Below are positions 26,101 through 35,538 of a stretch of DNA of 64,000 nt, piece by piece. How positions within the stretch are numbered: position 1 is the stretch's first letter; each line of letters starts with the position of its first letter. The translations under genes and the position numbers were made by a program. Source of the stretch: Mangifera indica (Eukaryota; Streptophyta; Magnoliopsida; Sapindales; Anacardiaceae); assembly GCF_011075055.1 (NCBI RefSeq), contig NC_058146.1:11457820-11521819 (forward strand). Reading direction: 5' to 3'. The notes beneath the pieces are model-generated. The model ran no database searches and was not told the DNA's origin. It saw only the letters and a program-made list of their open reading frames with translations.

Positions 26101-27104
26101 ACAAGGTCAATCCAATCGTGTAATGTGTCCAGAGTCTCATATATCCAATACTGCAATATAATCATTTACGATTTAAATAAATCATTTGACATTTTTTCAA
26201 ATTAATATATATAATCAATAAATTAAAACTAACCTGAAAGGCGAAAGGAAATCCGTGGAGGTCGTATCTACGCATCTCAGGCATCCGTCCAGAGCATACT
26301 CTATCACTCGCCTGTGACATAGACTCGTATGTCATCTGCCATACGGGAACACCCCAGGGATAGGAATTAAACCCATCCAGATGATTGCCCAACTGTAAAT
26401 ACTCTGAAGACACCTTCTTTCGTCGATCATTCTCTAACAAAACCAAGTGAAGAACATACAATAAGGCCATCTTGACTGCATCAATATCGTCATCCCCCCA
26501 CGGCCTCGACAAGAAAACACGCTCTAGATCATGATACTGCACCTTCGGACAACCTCGAAAGTACATATCTCTGATCCTTGACTGGAGGAGCGAGCAATAT
26601 ATGAAGAAATATCAATGCGTCGACTAAACGAAAGACCCGTCACCAAAGCAAACTCAAACGGGCTAAAACGAACATCAACCCCGCTAATCTGAAACCAAAA
26701 CTCATCTCTGGCAGAGAATCGATGTAGCTGTCGTAGTATAAATGAATGAACTAATATACCAGAGAATTTGGTCTCGGGTAAATGAAGAAGATACCCGAAA
26801 CATGTCCTCTCAAATAGTCGTAGCTGCTCCGGGGTCAGTGTAGACATAATCCTAGATAATGTTGTGCATTGTGCACGACATATCAGATCTGTCTGAAAGT
26901 GTCTGGACTCATCGGGGATTCGCAGCTCGCTTTCAACACGTCTTCTTTTGCGAGAAATATCCTGCGAAAATTTACAAAATTCGTTAGTCATTCATAAATA
27001 GCAAATATATAAACAAATGTCTTCATGGAAAAATCATAAAAAGAAAAAAAATACAAAACAATAAAAGAGGTGATTGAAAAATTTTAAAAATAGGATTTCA
27101 AGAT

Positions 27105-27937
27105 GGCCAAACGACTATTTCCCACCCAAGGTTTGATGTTTTCTCAAGTTTCCACCCTTTAACTATGGAAACACCAAACACCCACCCATGGCCGGTTAGA
27201 TTTAACAAAACTCTAACGGTGGTAAGGGTAAAATCATCATTTTTGCTATAATATTAAAAATAAACTAAAATAGAATCTAATTTTGCCCCCCTAAACTTTA
27301 AAAACTAAAATTTTCCCCCAGCCTAAGTTTTAAAAAATGGCAGTTTCACCCTAGAGTTTGATTTTGAAATCTCTGGTGACCGTTCCGGCTCCATTGTCGA
27401 CGGCCTCTCCCTCCCGAAGCAGCCTCTCCTTCCGGCGAATGTTTTCCTCTCATTTGGAGGATCGATCGGCGTCGGCTTCACCTTGGGAGACGAAGAACTT
27501 CGTCGGGGAAGACGAAGTTCTTCGTCTCCCTAGACGAAGACAAAGCCGTCGTCTTCGTCTGGGAAGACGGTCGTCTTCCCCGACGAAGTTCTTCGTCTCC
27601 CAAGGCGAAGCCGACGTCGATTGATCCTCCAAATGAGAGGAAAACATTCACCGAAAGGAGAGGCTGCTTCGGGAGGGAGAGGCCGTCGGCAATGGAGCTG
27701 GAACGATCGCCGGAGATTTCAAAAGCAAACCCTAGGGTGAAACTGCCATTTTTTAAAACTTAGGTTGAGGGAAAATTGTAGTTTTTAAAGTTTAGGGGGG
27801 CAAAAAGAGATAAAATTTTCAGGCGTTAGGGTTTTGTTAAATCTAACCGGCCATGGGTGGGTATTTGGTGTTTCCATAGTTAAAGGGGGGACTTTTGAGA
27901 AAACATCAAACCTTGGGTGGGAAATAGTCGTTTGGCC
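27105..27937. mobile_element. Foldback MITE, copy 2, nested in intron 1 of the Ulp1 gene
   Basis: 833 bp with a perfect 9-bp target duplication TTTCAAGAT (27096-27104 and 27938-27946). The two ~400-bp arms are reverse complements with few mismatches: both begin GGCCAAACGACTATTTCCCA. They meet at a GC-rich centre near 27520 full of GACGAAG/CTTCGTC blocks. Because of the palindrome, both strands give nearly the same 60-90-codon open frame (starting MFSSHLED); this is mirrored non-coding sequence. The arms are much better matched than in copies 1 and 3, so this is the youngest copy. Confidence 0.92.
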
Positions 27938-27946
27938 TTTCAAGAT

Positions 27947-28430
27947 TGTAAAACGGTGAAATTCAAAAAAAAGGAACTGAAATTCGAAATCTAAAAGTTG
28001 AAAAACCCTAGAATGGCAACAATCGAGAAATTCTTCAGAAATCTGAAAAGTACGAGTCGATATATCGTAAAACGGTGAAATTCGAAAAAACGGAACTGAA
28101 ATTCGAATTCTAAAGGTTGAAAAACCCTAGAATGGCAACAATCGAGAAATTCTTCGGAAATCTGACAAATACGAGTCGATATATCGTAAAACGGTGAAAT
28201 TCGAAAAAACGGAACTGAAATTCGAATTTCAAAGGTTGAAAAACCCTAGAATGGCAATAATCAAAAAATTCTTCGGAAATCTGAAAAGTACGAATCGATT
28301 ATCGTAAAACAGTAAATTCGAAAAAACAGAATTGAAATTCGAATTCTAAAAGTTGAAATACCTTAGAATGGTAATAATCGAAAAAATTTTCGGAAATTTC
28401 AAAAATACGAAGTCATTACATCGTAAAATG
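27947..28430 (-). repeat. Inverted counterpart of the 119-bp array, about four copies
   Basis: The same unit in reverse orientation: three good copies, each with GAAAAACCCTAGAATGGCAA, and a fourth that has decayed (CCTTAG). With the left array it gives the element inverted, repeat-built subterminal regions. It lies in intron 1 of the Ulp1 gene, just beyond the nested MITE. Confidence 0.9.
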
Positions 28431-28439
28431 TGTCCAAGA

Positions 28440-29086
28440 GGCACAAAAATCGAGAAACTTAATCTAAAATTCTAAAACTACATATTGAAAAATCTTAAAA
28501 CAGAAAAAACGGATATAAAATTCGAAAACTACGCGTCGAGAAACCCTGGATGTGAAAAATATCAATTTACCCCCTGAGAAAATGTTTATTCCAAACATGT
28601 CCAATATTTATCTCTTGCCCCTCAGTAATTCTCGAAGTTTTACCGCCCCTGCAGTTTCAAAATTGTTAATTTTCCCCCCAATCCACTGTGACATGGCAAA
28701 TTTCAGAAACACCTGCAGTGGACTAACAATAACAACCAGATCCCTAATATTTTTAAAAAGCCACTTAACCCCCCTAACCACTGTCATAGTGGGCTGTTCA
28801 TCTTTACAGTGGAAAACACTGTTCCATTGTCGCACTGTCGATGACTTCCGACTCAATTTTCGGCCAAAAATCGCTCATTTCGGCCTCCAATTTCAACATA
28901 AATCGAATCTAGAAATGCTTTAACACAAAACCCCTCAACAAATTTAACAAAAACAGCCAAAAATCAAAACATATTAAGCATTGTTCAAACCGCAAACCCT
29001 AATATTTCAAACCGCAAAATCTCACTCAAATCTCAATAATATGAACAATAACTTGATTCAAACAAGATCACGGAAGATATACTAAC
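28440..29086. other. Subterminal region of the Ulp1-MULE, rest of intron 1
   Basis: Moderately GC-richer sequence with no coding signal I trust. It contains repeated CACTGT/ACAGTG blocks (for example near 28690, 28780, 28815 and 29150-29230), which could be transposase-binding motifs; this is only a guess. Confidence 0.4.
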
Positions 29087-29369
29087 CTTCTTGACCATTT
29101 TCGGTCGCCGGAGAGCAAGAAAATCGTCGGAAATGGCTTCACAGTGGGACGACAGTGGGACGCCGGTTCACAGTGGGAGAAAAGTCTATTTTTTTTTGGA
29201 TTTGCACAGTGATTATGGGCGTTTTACAGTGGGAATTATGAAATTTTGGCTTGTTTATATATAGGGGTAGTTTAGACATTTCACAAATGTTGGGCATTTT
29301 TGCTTAAAATGAATTTTTTGGGCAATTTCCTTAAGCCCCCTTACTTTTGCCTATTTTTAATAATTTCCC

Positions 29370-29378
29370 TTTAATATA
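29370..29378 (+). repeat. Target-site duplication, right copy
   Basis: TTTAATATA, identical to 20911-20919. Confidence 0.9.
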
Positions 29379-29403
29379 CATGGCCGTTAGAATTTGTAGT
29401 ACG

Positions 29404-29778
29404 TAGAGGTGTTCAAAAATCGAATTAAAAAATAGGTTATTTAAAAAATTAGATCAAATATTGGTTTTAAAATATAAAAAAATCAATTTTTTTATTTCAT
29501 TGTCAGTTTGTTTAATTTTTAAAATCATTTAATTGAATCGAATTGATTTTTAAAAATTCAATAAAAAATTAATAAAATATTAAATATATTTACAAAAAAA
29601 TTAAAAAATAATAAAACATGATAATTTTTTAAATTCGGTTCAAAAACTGGTTAACTGAAAGTTCATTTGGTTCAAAATCGATTAATCTTTGAATTGATTC
29701 AGTTTCAGTTCATGATTTTTTTCGAACCAAAAATTTGGTTCAGTTCAAAAAATTGACAAACGGTTTGAACACCCTTAT
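29404..29778. mobile_element. AT-rich MITE with GGTGTTCAAA ends
   Basis: The left end GAGGTGTTCAAAAA and right end GGTTTGAACACCC are inverted repeats, and the interior is rich in mirrored AAATTGATTT-like blocks. Such GGTGTTCAAA-ended MITEs are common in dicots. I could not find a convincing target duplication. Confidence 0.6.
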
Positions 29779-29800
29779 GAGTGTATAGATTATGTGTGAT

Positions 29801-30082
29801 TAAAATTAGATTCGAACCGAACTTGTTCCAGTTCGAGCTTGAGCTTGGCTCAAACAAGTCCGAAACGAGCTCAACTCAAGTGAGCTCGAACATAAAAGTT
29901 TAACATTTTCGAACTCAAGCTTTGAGGCATTTAGCTCGTCAAGCTCACAAGCTTAAAAATTATGAAACAAAACGACGTCGTTTTAACCAATATGCATTAA
30001 AACGACACCATTTTAATAACAAGCTAACTAAAAGCTCGAGTCGAGCTCGAGTGCAACTCAGCTCAGTTAGAATCTAGCTATA
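29801..30082. mobile_element. hAT-like MITE with 8-bp TSD and ACGT palindrome (copy 1)
   Basis: 282 bp flanked by a perfect 8-bp duplication TGTGTGAT (29793-29800 and 30083-30090). The ends contain TAGATTCGAAC and, inverted, TAGATTCTAAC. The interior has GAGCTCGAG-rich arms and the 16-bp perfect palindrome AAAACGACGTCGTTTT at 29969-29984. It belongs with 38322-38657. Confidence 0.8.
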
Positions 30083-30110
30083 TGTGTGATGATGTTATTA
30101 AATAATTTAT

Positions 30111-31268
30111 GTTGGACTCCAAGGTGTTTTGATTATGTCAAAATTAAGTTTAAAGTTGTTAATTTATATTTATTAAGCTAATTAACTCTATGACATAAAA
30201 TTCTTATGACCGAAAGATAAATGAAATTCTTATGACATTGGTTCATTTGCTAGTCTCATGCTCGCCTTTGCAAGTTTGGAGCTCTAAGAATTTTTGACAA
30301 TGAACAAGGATGCCCATTTGCAAAATAGGGACATCCATCCTCATGATAGGGATGCTTGTTCCTAGATTAAGGATACTTATCCCCATGACTGAGATGCCCA
30401 TTCTTTTGCCTAGGATGCTCATTCCTCTGTCGGTCCCCTGCTTGCCTCTTCATGTTGGACGACTAGTTTGAGGTCGTTAAAGTTAGATTGTGTAAGAGGC
30501 CACCTGTCCCTCAAAATAGAATGTCTATCTCATTATGTTTTTAAGGTCAAAACATTATTTTTAAAGCTCAATAGATACATTATCCTAACCAACGATCATT
30601 TGAGCTATTTTAATCATTTAAGAGTATAAATTAAAGATTCTTTGATGGGGAATAGATTAGAGACTATAATGTAAAAAGCTTAAACTCATTTCTTTTCTAA
30701 TTTCTCTCTAAAGTTCATAACTCAAAATTCTTAAGAGATACATTTGTACTCATTTTCCTGTATTAGTCTTGTAGAGACATTCACAAATATTATTTTTTAT
30801 ATTCAAAAACTTGGGTGAAATCTCAAATAACTATTGTGGTGTGTGAAATCCTAGATAACTATTGAGTTAAACGCAATCTTGGATCAATTAGTAAATGTAG
30901 GCAAAATTCTGAAGAACTATTATAAAGAGGGGATTATTTACTAGTGAAACTTTAAGTGGATTGTTTGAAGAAGTGATGTAAGAGGCTTGGAAGAGAAAAT
31001 TCTGAACCATTATAAACTTGAGCATTTTTTTCCCTACTATCTTTACTTTATGTATTATATTTATATTACACGTTTTTGATAAATTGTTGAATATTATCTA
31101 TGTTTGATTATTTGAGTAAACTTGTTAGACATTGATTTAATTGGAATATTTTTATTGAAATTGTTTGTGAAATTGTCATTGATTGAAAATTCGCTTAAAG
31201 AATTTTTATTTGGTTGAAAAGTTTTAAATACTCTTATTCACTCTTTCTAGGATTATTAGTCATTTGGG
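30111..31268 (+). repeat. Isolated SIRE-type copia LTR, decayed
   Basis: It starts TGTTGGACTCCAAGGTGTTT and ends in a CTCTTTCTAGGATTATTAGTC stretch. This is the layout of the LTRs of the copia element at 39259-50050 read on the other strand: TTGATNATGTCAAAA near the start, ATTCACCCCC-CTAGG near the end, and a GAACCATTATAAACTT block at ~31000. No internal domain is attached on either side, so it is a solo LTR or a fragment. Around 30310-30430 it holds repeated GGATGCCCATT-like blocks. Confidence 0.5.
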
Positions 31269-31644
31269 TTTTTTAATTTTAAATTAAAATTAACATAAGA
31301 TTCAATTATATGATAATATATCATTTATATATTAAATCATATATTAAAAATTGTATATAAATACCATTGTTTTTAATATAAGACGCTCATCATCTTTGTT
31401 AAGAGTAATGGGTTGGCTGTCTTAAATTCAAAAACTAGTTTTTTCCATTAAAAAAAAAAAAATAAAGCTTTTAGGTCATAACATTCACAACAAAACTATG
31501 ACATAATAAAAAGTTAATCAAATTTGGAAATAAATTCTTCGATTAAATAATTGGTAAAAACCAGTTACAAAAGGTTTTAATGTTAGTATTGCCAAATATG
31601 AAAAGTTGTATTAGTCATATAAAAGGTGTTCTTAAAGTGATAAG

Positions 31645-32155
31645 TTGGGGTGGATATGAATTGGGCCAACCTTGAGCACCCCTTGGCTCAAACTTGATTC
31701 GAATGAAAAATTATTCGATTTGATTCAATTTAAATTTATAATTTTAATTATTAGTTTAAATTTGTGGTTCAGTTTAGTTCGAATTCATGATTTAAATATA
31801 TGGTTTAGATACATTGTTCAATTTCATAGTTTATTAACAAAACAATATTGTTTTACCTATATAATATTTAAAATCATCAATTCAATACAAACCAAATCAT
31901 AAATTTAAATCACTAATTTGAATTATAAATCTAAATTAAACATTTGAATCAAATCGAGTGACAAATTTAAACTATTGATTCAAACTTTAAATTTGAATCG
32001 AACTCTAATTGAATTAAACCAGACACCTTTTAACTTAAATTTAACTAGGTTTTAAAAATGATCTAAATTTTTTTACTCGAAGTTGAATTAAATAAATTTT
32101 ATCTAAACTACACTGATTTTTAAAACCAAACTGACTCGAATCATATTCAACCTTA
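31645..32155. mobile_element. AT-rich MITE with 8-bp near-TSD
   Basis: 511 bp. The left end TTGGGGTGGATATGAATT and the right end (inverted TAAGGTTGAATATGATTC) are similar. It is flanked by GTGATAAG (31637-31644) and GTGATTAG (32156-32163), 7 of 8 matching, which suggests a hAT-type MITE. The interior is AT-rich with mirrored TTTAAATT..AATTTAAA blocks and is non-coding. Confidence 0.65.
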
Positions 32156-32299
32156 GTGATTAGTTTTTACTAAAATAAATATTTTCATAATAACCTATAG
32201 TAATTAATCATTCTTGAATGCAATTTATGTTTGCCTTTGTATGGAATAATACAATTGTTTTTAGAACAAATTCATCATTTTCTAAAATTTTACTTTTGA

Positions 32300-32720
32300 A
32301 TGTCTTTTTTTTTTAAAGTTATTTGCTTAAACATATCTAGAAAATCTTTAGGAATTTCTTCTTCCAGTTTAGATTCAGGGCTTCTAATAACTAACCTATC
32401 CCCTTTTGCAATGACTGAAATATTTATGAATTAATTTTTTTTGTCGGTATTTTAATTCTCTAATTTTTAATTTCTTTTTTTGAATTTCACTTGTCAGGCC
32501 TTATAAAGTTGGTTTGTTATCTTGTTTTTCAAACTTTCAATTATATCTTTAAAACTATCAATTTTATAAATTTTTATTTTATTTTCATGGTTGTCAAGCG
32601 TTGATTTTAGCTTTTCAAGATATTTTCTCCAAAGGTTAGGATATTCAATTTTATTAACTACTTCAATGTGATACGTCTCTCTAAAAGTCTTTTACTTTGG
32701 AGAGATGTTCCGTATTGTGA
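32300..32720 (-). other. Unrecognised degenerate coding-like segment
   Basis: Minus-strand translation gives protein-like stretches: VNKIEYPNLWRKYLEKLKST near 32600-32660 and KGDRLVIRSPESKLEEEIPK near 32350-32420, separated by stops. Composition and Lys/Glu-rich character look like a decayed gene or retroelement part. I do not recognise the family. Confidence 0.3.
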
Positions 32721-32995
32721 CTAAAATTTGCATGATTAACACTTAAATAACATACAGGTAAATATAATCACTTAACTACCTTACACTTCCTAATAAATAT
32801 TAATAAAATTTTAAATTAAAAGCGTGTAAAAGATGTCATCCCTAGCATCCAACAAGTGTAATAAATATCGAACATCATAATATGGTCTATTAACATTATA
32901 TGACAAATTAAATTTGACAAAATTTAACATGACTTATTACCCTGATAGGGTAATATATGAAAAAAAATTGGATTTGGGTTTTAATTTACAATAAA

Positions 32996-33152
32996 ACTAT
33001 GTGTATCCACTTTGGGTACATAAATATGTACACATTTATATGTGTCATAATGTAATTGGATGATTTTAAATTAAGAATAAAACAATAACCAATCATATGA
33101 TGACACATATGAGTGTGTATATATTTGTGTACCCAAAGTGGGTACATATAGT
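32996..33152. mobile_element. Short palindromic MITE (157 bp)
   Basis: Two arms of about 56 bases pair with few mismatches around a ~45-base AT-rich centre. Both arms carry CCACTTTGGGTACA and ATATGTGTCA. The RNA would fold into a long hairpin. Coding is absent. Confidence 0.75.
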
Positions 33153-33590
33153 ATTGCTCTTTAATTTATTACTCAAAAATTAGTTTGAATTGAGTTTAGG
33201 TGACCCTAAAAAATTAGTTTAAATTTGGTTTTTTTTTAAGTTGATATTTGATGTTATTTAGTATTGCTCTAGTGGCTTAAAGTCCAATACAAAATTCCAC
33301 TATTTGACTTTCTCCTTTTAATATTTTATGTAAAAGTTGATGGAACATGGTTTTATGTATATTTTATGAAATTTGAAGAATACAGTGAGTTTTAACAATA
33401 TTACTCAAGTTGGTGAACTATGGTTTTTTGTTCATTTTTTCTGTCTCATTAGAAATCCAACGACAAGGTAGTGTACCTTTTTTGCATTTTAAATCGATTA
33501 CCACACTTTAGTTAAAATGAGTGAGTCGAATTTTACTTTGAGTATTTAATTTATTTTGATATATTATATTTCAATTTTTATAGCATTTCA
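33153..33590. other. AT-rich intergenic stretch
   Basis: Nothing recognised between the palindromic MITE and the hAT remnant. Confidence 0.4.
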
Positions 33591-33599
33591 AGCTCATAC

Positions 33600-34640
33600 T
33601 ATTTTTGAATACTTATACAACTTTGTGTCTTAGATATTGGCAAGACATGATATTTGAATCAGTTTTGAATCAGGGAAGCAAAATCTAAATACTGTGACAA
33701 ATTTAGAAAGAGACAATTTTGTGGAGCTAGATGTGATATAGGAATCAAGTGAATTTGATGCCAAAGCCAAAGCCAAAGCCAAGGGCAAGGTGCAAAAAGA
33801 TCTCAGGTTCGGAATTTTTTTTTATCCATGTTCCGAGAATTCTGGATATATTAAAAAAAGCTACAAATGTAAAAAATGTGGCACTATATATAGTTGTGAT
33901 GGAAAATATGGAATAGGTAATCTTATTCAACACTCTAAAACATATGTTAAAAATCATACTCATTACGTTAGAAAATTAATGATGAATCATGAGTTGAAGT
34001 TAATGTCCACAAAGTTTAATTAGGACATGTTCCGTGAGTTGTTTACTTTTGTTATCATAATGCATAATTTGTCATTGTCATTTTTGAAATATTTAGAGAT
34101 ATCTTTTATTATTTAAATGAGAATGTTAGTTGCATTTCTAGAAATACTATTAAAGTTAATGTCTTGAGGATGTATAAGAAAAAGAATGAACATGTTAAAA
34201 GTTTGTTTGAAAAAACAGAACTAGTATAATAAGCTCGACATCAGACTTGTGGACTTCAATTGCAACTGATGGGTATTTATGTATTATTACGTATTTTATT
34301 GATGAGAATTGGATATTGTAAAAGAGAATTCTTAAATTCTCTTTAATGTCACCTCTTCACACAAGTATGATATCAAGTAAAAAGATTTATGCATTACTAG
34401 GTGGATGGGGGATTGAAAGCAAATTGTTTTCTATAACTTTGGATAATGCCTCTACAAATGATACTTTTGTTGAGTTGTTAAAAGAGAAATTAATAATGAG
34501 AAAAACACTTGTAGGTAATAGTGAATTTTTACATCTTAAATGTTGTGCTTATATTTATAACATTTCTTTTAAAAATACTGTCCTTCAGAGCAAAATGTCA
34601 CTAATTTAACTAATTGAGCATGCATGTGTTTTACAAGAAG
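33600..34640 (+). pseudogene. hAT (Ac/RICESLEEPER-type) transposase remnant with BED zinc finger
   Basis: At 33790-34020 a frame holds a BED-type zinc finger: YKCKKCGTIYSCDGKYGIGN followed by LIQHSKT, with the Cys pair and His spacing of plant hAT transposases. From about 34130 to 34610 shifting frames give SRNT-K, TSDLWTSIATDGY, then GGWGIESKLFSITLDNASTN, FVELLKEKL, and EFLHLKCCAYIYNI, matching the RNase-H-like catalytic core. The catalytic Asp of TLDNAS is visible. Stops, frameshifts and a missing C-terminal dimerisation domain show it is dead. A short GCCAAA microsatellite (33757-33784) precedes it. Confidence 0.8.
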
Positions 34641-35538
34641 CTTATGAATTAATCACATGAAAACTTGGATAAAACACCATTTATAAATTATGAAATTATG
34701 AAAATGCCCTTACTTTAAAACAGTTAGAAACATGACAAAAGATGTCTAGAATATAAAAATATAAAACATAAAGTCATAAGGTGTGTAGCTGAATACATTA
34801 AAATGAAAACTAAATACATAAACTTAAAAAAACTCATAATGCTAGAAATGCCTTCAGCTACTCTATGCTTGCTTACCACTACTCGCCTTACAACCATCAC
34901 AATCACCTGTACCTGACATATAAAAGTAGAGGAGTGAATGATAATACATTTAGTAAGTTAGAGACTCTACTATCAACTTTTACATAATCCCTACAATGCC
35001 CTTATCTCGATCCTTATTAACTCTATCATCCAAATCTGTCAATAAACTCTCTTTACGATGATAATAGGTCTTATATCTCATATCTGTACTCATTTTGATA
35101 TTGAGAACATCTAGGTTGCATATCATAACTGTTAGATCAAACTATGTCCCACTTAGTTATTAAGGAACCACTCATCGAACCTCTACTGTTATGACCATAT
35201 CATCTCTAGGTGAAAGCACTATCCTTTAGAAACTATGTCTTATAATTATATACTAGGCCAATCAGACTAGATCGAATATAGGGATTTGGTACCTTGGTTG
35301 TATAAGCACTCATTGTGCAGTCCACTCACCTACATTACTATTGGACTATATATTAGGCTAATCAGACAAAATCGAATATAAGGATTTGATACATTGGTTA
35401 TATGAGCACTCACTGTGCAGTCTATTCACCTACACCATTATTAGACTATCGATCACTATAACTAGGCTTCAGTGTGAGCTAGTACCCTATTAAGGGTATG
35501 ATGTCCTACTATAGTTAGTTTAAGGAGTTGTGTTAGGG
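34641..35538. other. Probable retrotransposon LTR debris with tandem duplication
   Basis: No open frame is convincing. The segment contains a two-unit 100-bp tandem repeat (35249-35450) and a composition like gypsy LTRs, but its ends are not clear. It directly abuts the copia LTR at 35539. Confidence 0.35.
35249..35450 (+). repeat. Two-copy tandem repeat, 100-bp unit
   Basis: 35249-35348 and 35349-35450. Both contain TAGGC(C/T)AATCAGAC, CGAATATA(G/A)GGATTTG and GAGCACTCA(T/C)TGTGCAGTC-like blocks. The units have drifted, so the duplication is not recent. Confidence 0.85.

Larger units (their letters stand above)
23260..29098 (-). pseudogene. DUF1985-Ulp1 (C48 cysteine protease) gene carried by the Mutator-like element
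   Basis: A 13-exon gene, all junctions in phase 0: 29087-29098, 26234-26961, 26010-26150, 25365-25931, 25213-25281, 25045-25104, 24904-24966, 24746-24808, 24550-24663, 24391-24471, 24060-24317, 23741-23974, 23260-23657. Exon 1 encodes MVKK; exons 2-3 the DUF1985 domain (LTPEQLRLFERTCFGYLLHL to RWRMRDVPSWTHIGRIF); exon 4 a Ser/Pro-rich linker and short coiled coil (RDDISSQMSRL repeated); the last exon the C48 protease core. The catalytic triad is present: His (AHWV, codon 23625-23627), Asp (VYDS, 23574-23576), Cys (GDCGVF, 23386-23388). Broken by stops at 25527-25529, 24225-24227, 23909-23911 and 23756-23758, and by frameshifts near 26585 and 23570. Ulp1 enzymes cleave SUMO; the role of MULE-borne copies is unknown. 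Confidence 0.85.
20920..29369 (-). mobile_element. Complete Ulp1-carrying Mutator-like element (8450 bp, 9-bp TSD)
   Basis: Both ends were found by reading. The left terminus is AGGAAATTATTAAAAATGGCC and the right terminus is the reverse complement of GGGAAATTATTAAAAATAGGC. A perfect 9-bp target duplication TTTAATATA flanks it (20911-20919 and 29370-29378), the size typical of Mutator elements. Inside: a 119-bp tandem array (left), a 13-exon DUF1985-Ulp1 gene on the minus strand, a nested foldback MITE, and a short inverted array (right). No MURA transposase or remnant was seen, so the element is non-autonomous. Family knowledge: Ulp1-like genes carried by MULEs are known in rice, Arabidopsis and melon. 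Confidence 0.9.

Noticed and set aside
27358..27647. Overlapping open frames on both strands with nearly the same protein
   Set aside because: They are mirror images created by the palindromic foldback element; no known domain.
29404..29778. 8-bp target duplication for the GGTGTTCAAA MITE
   Set aside because: Flanks AGTACGTA and TTATGAGT do not match, so I do not claim one.
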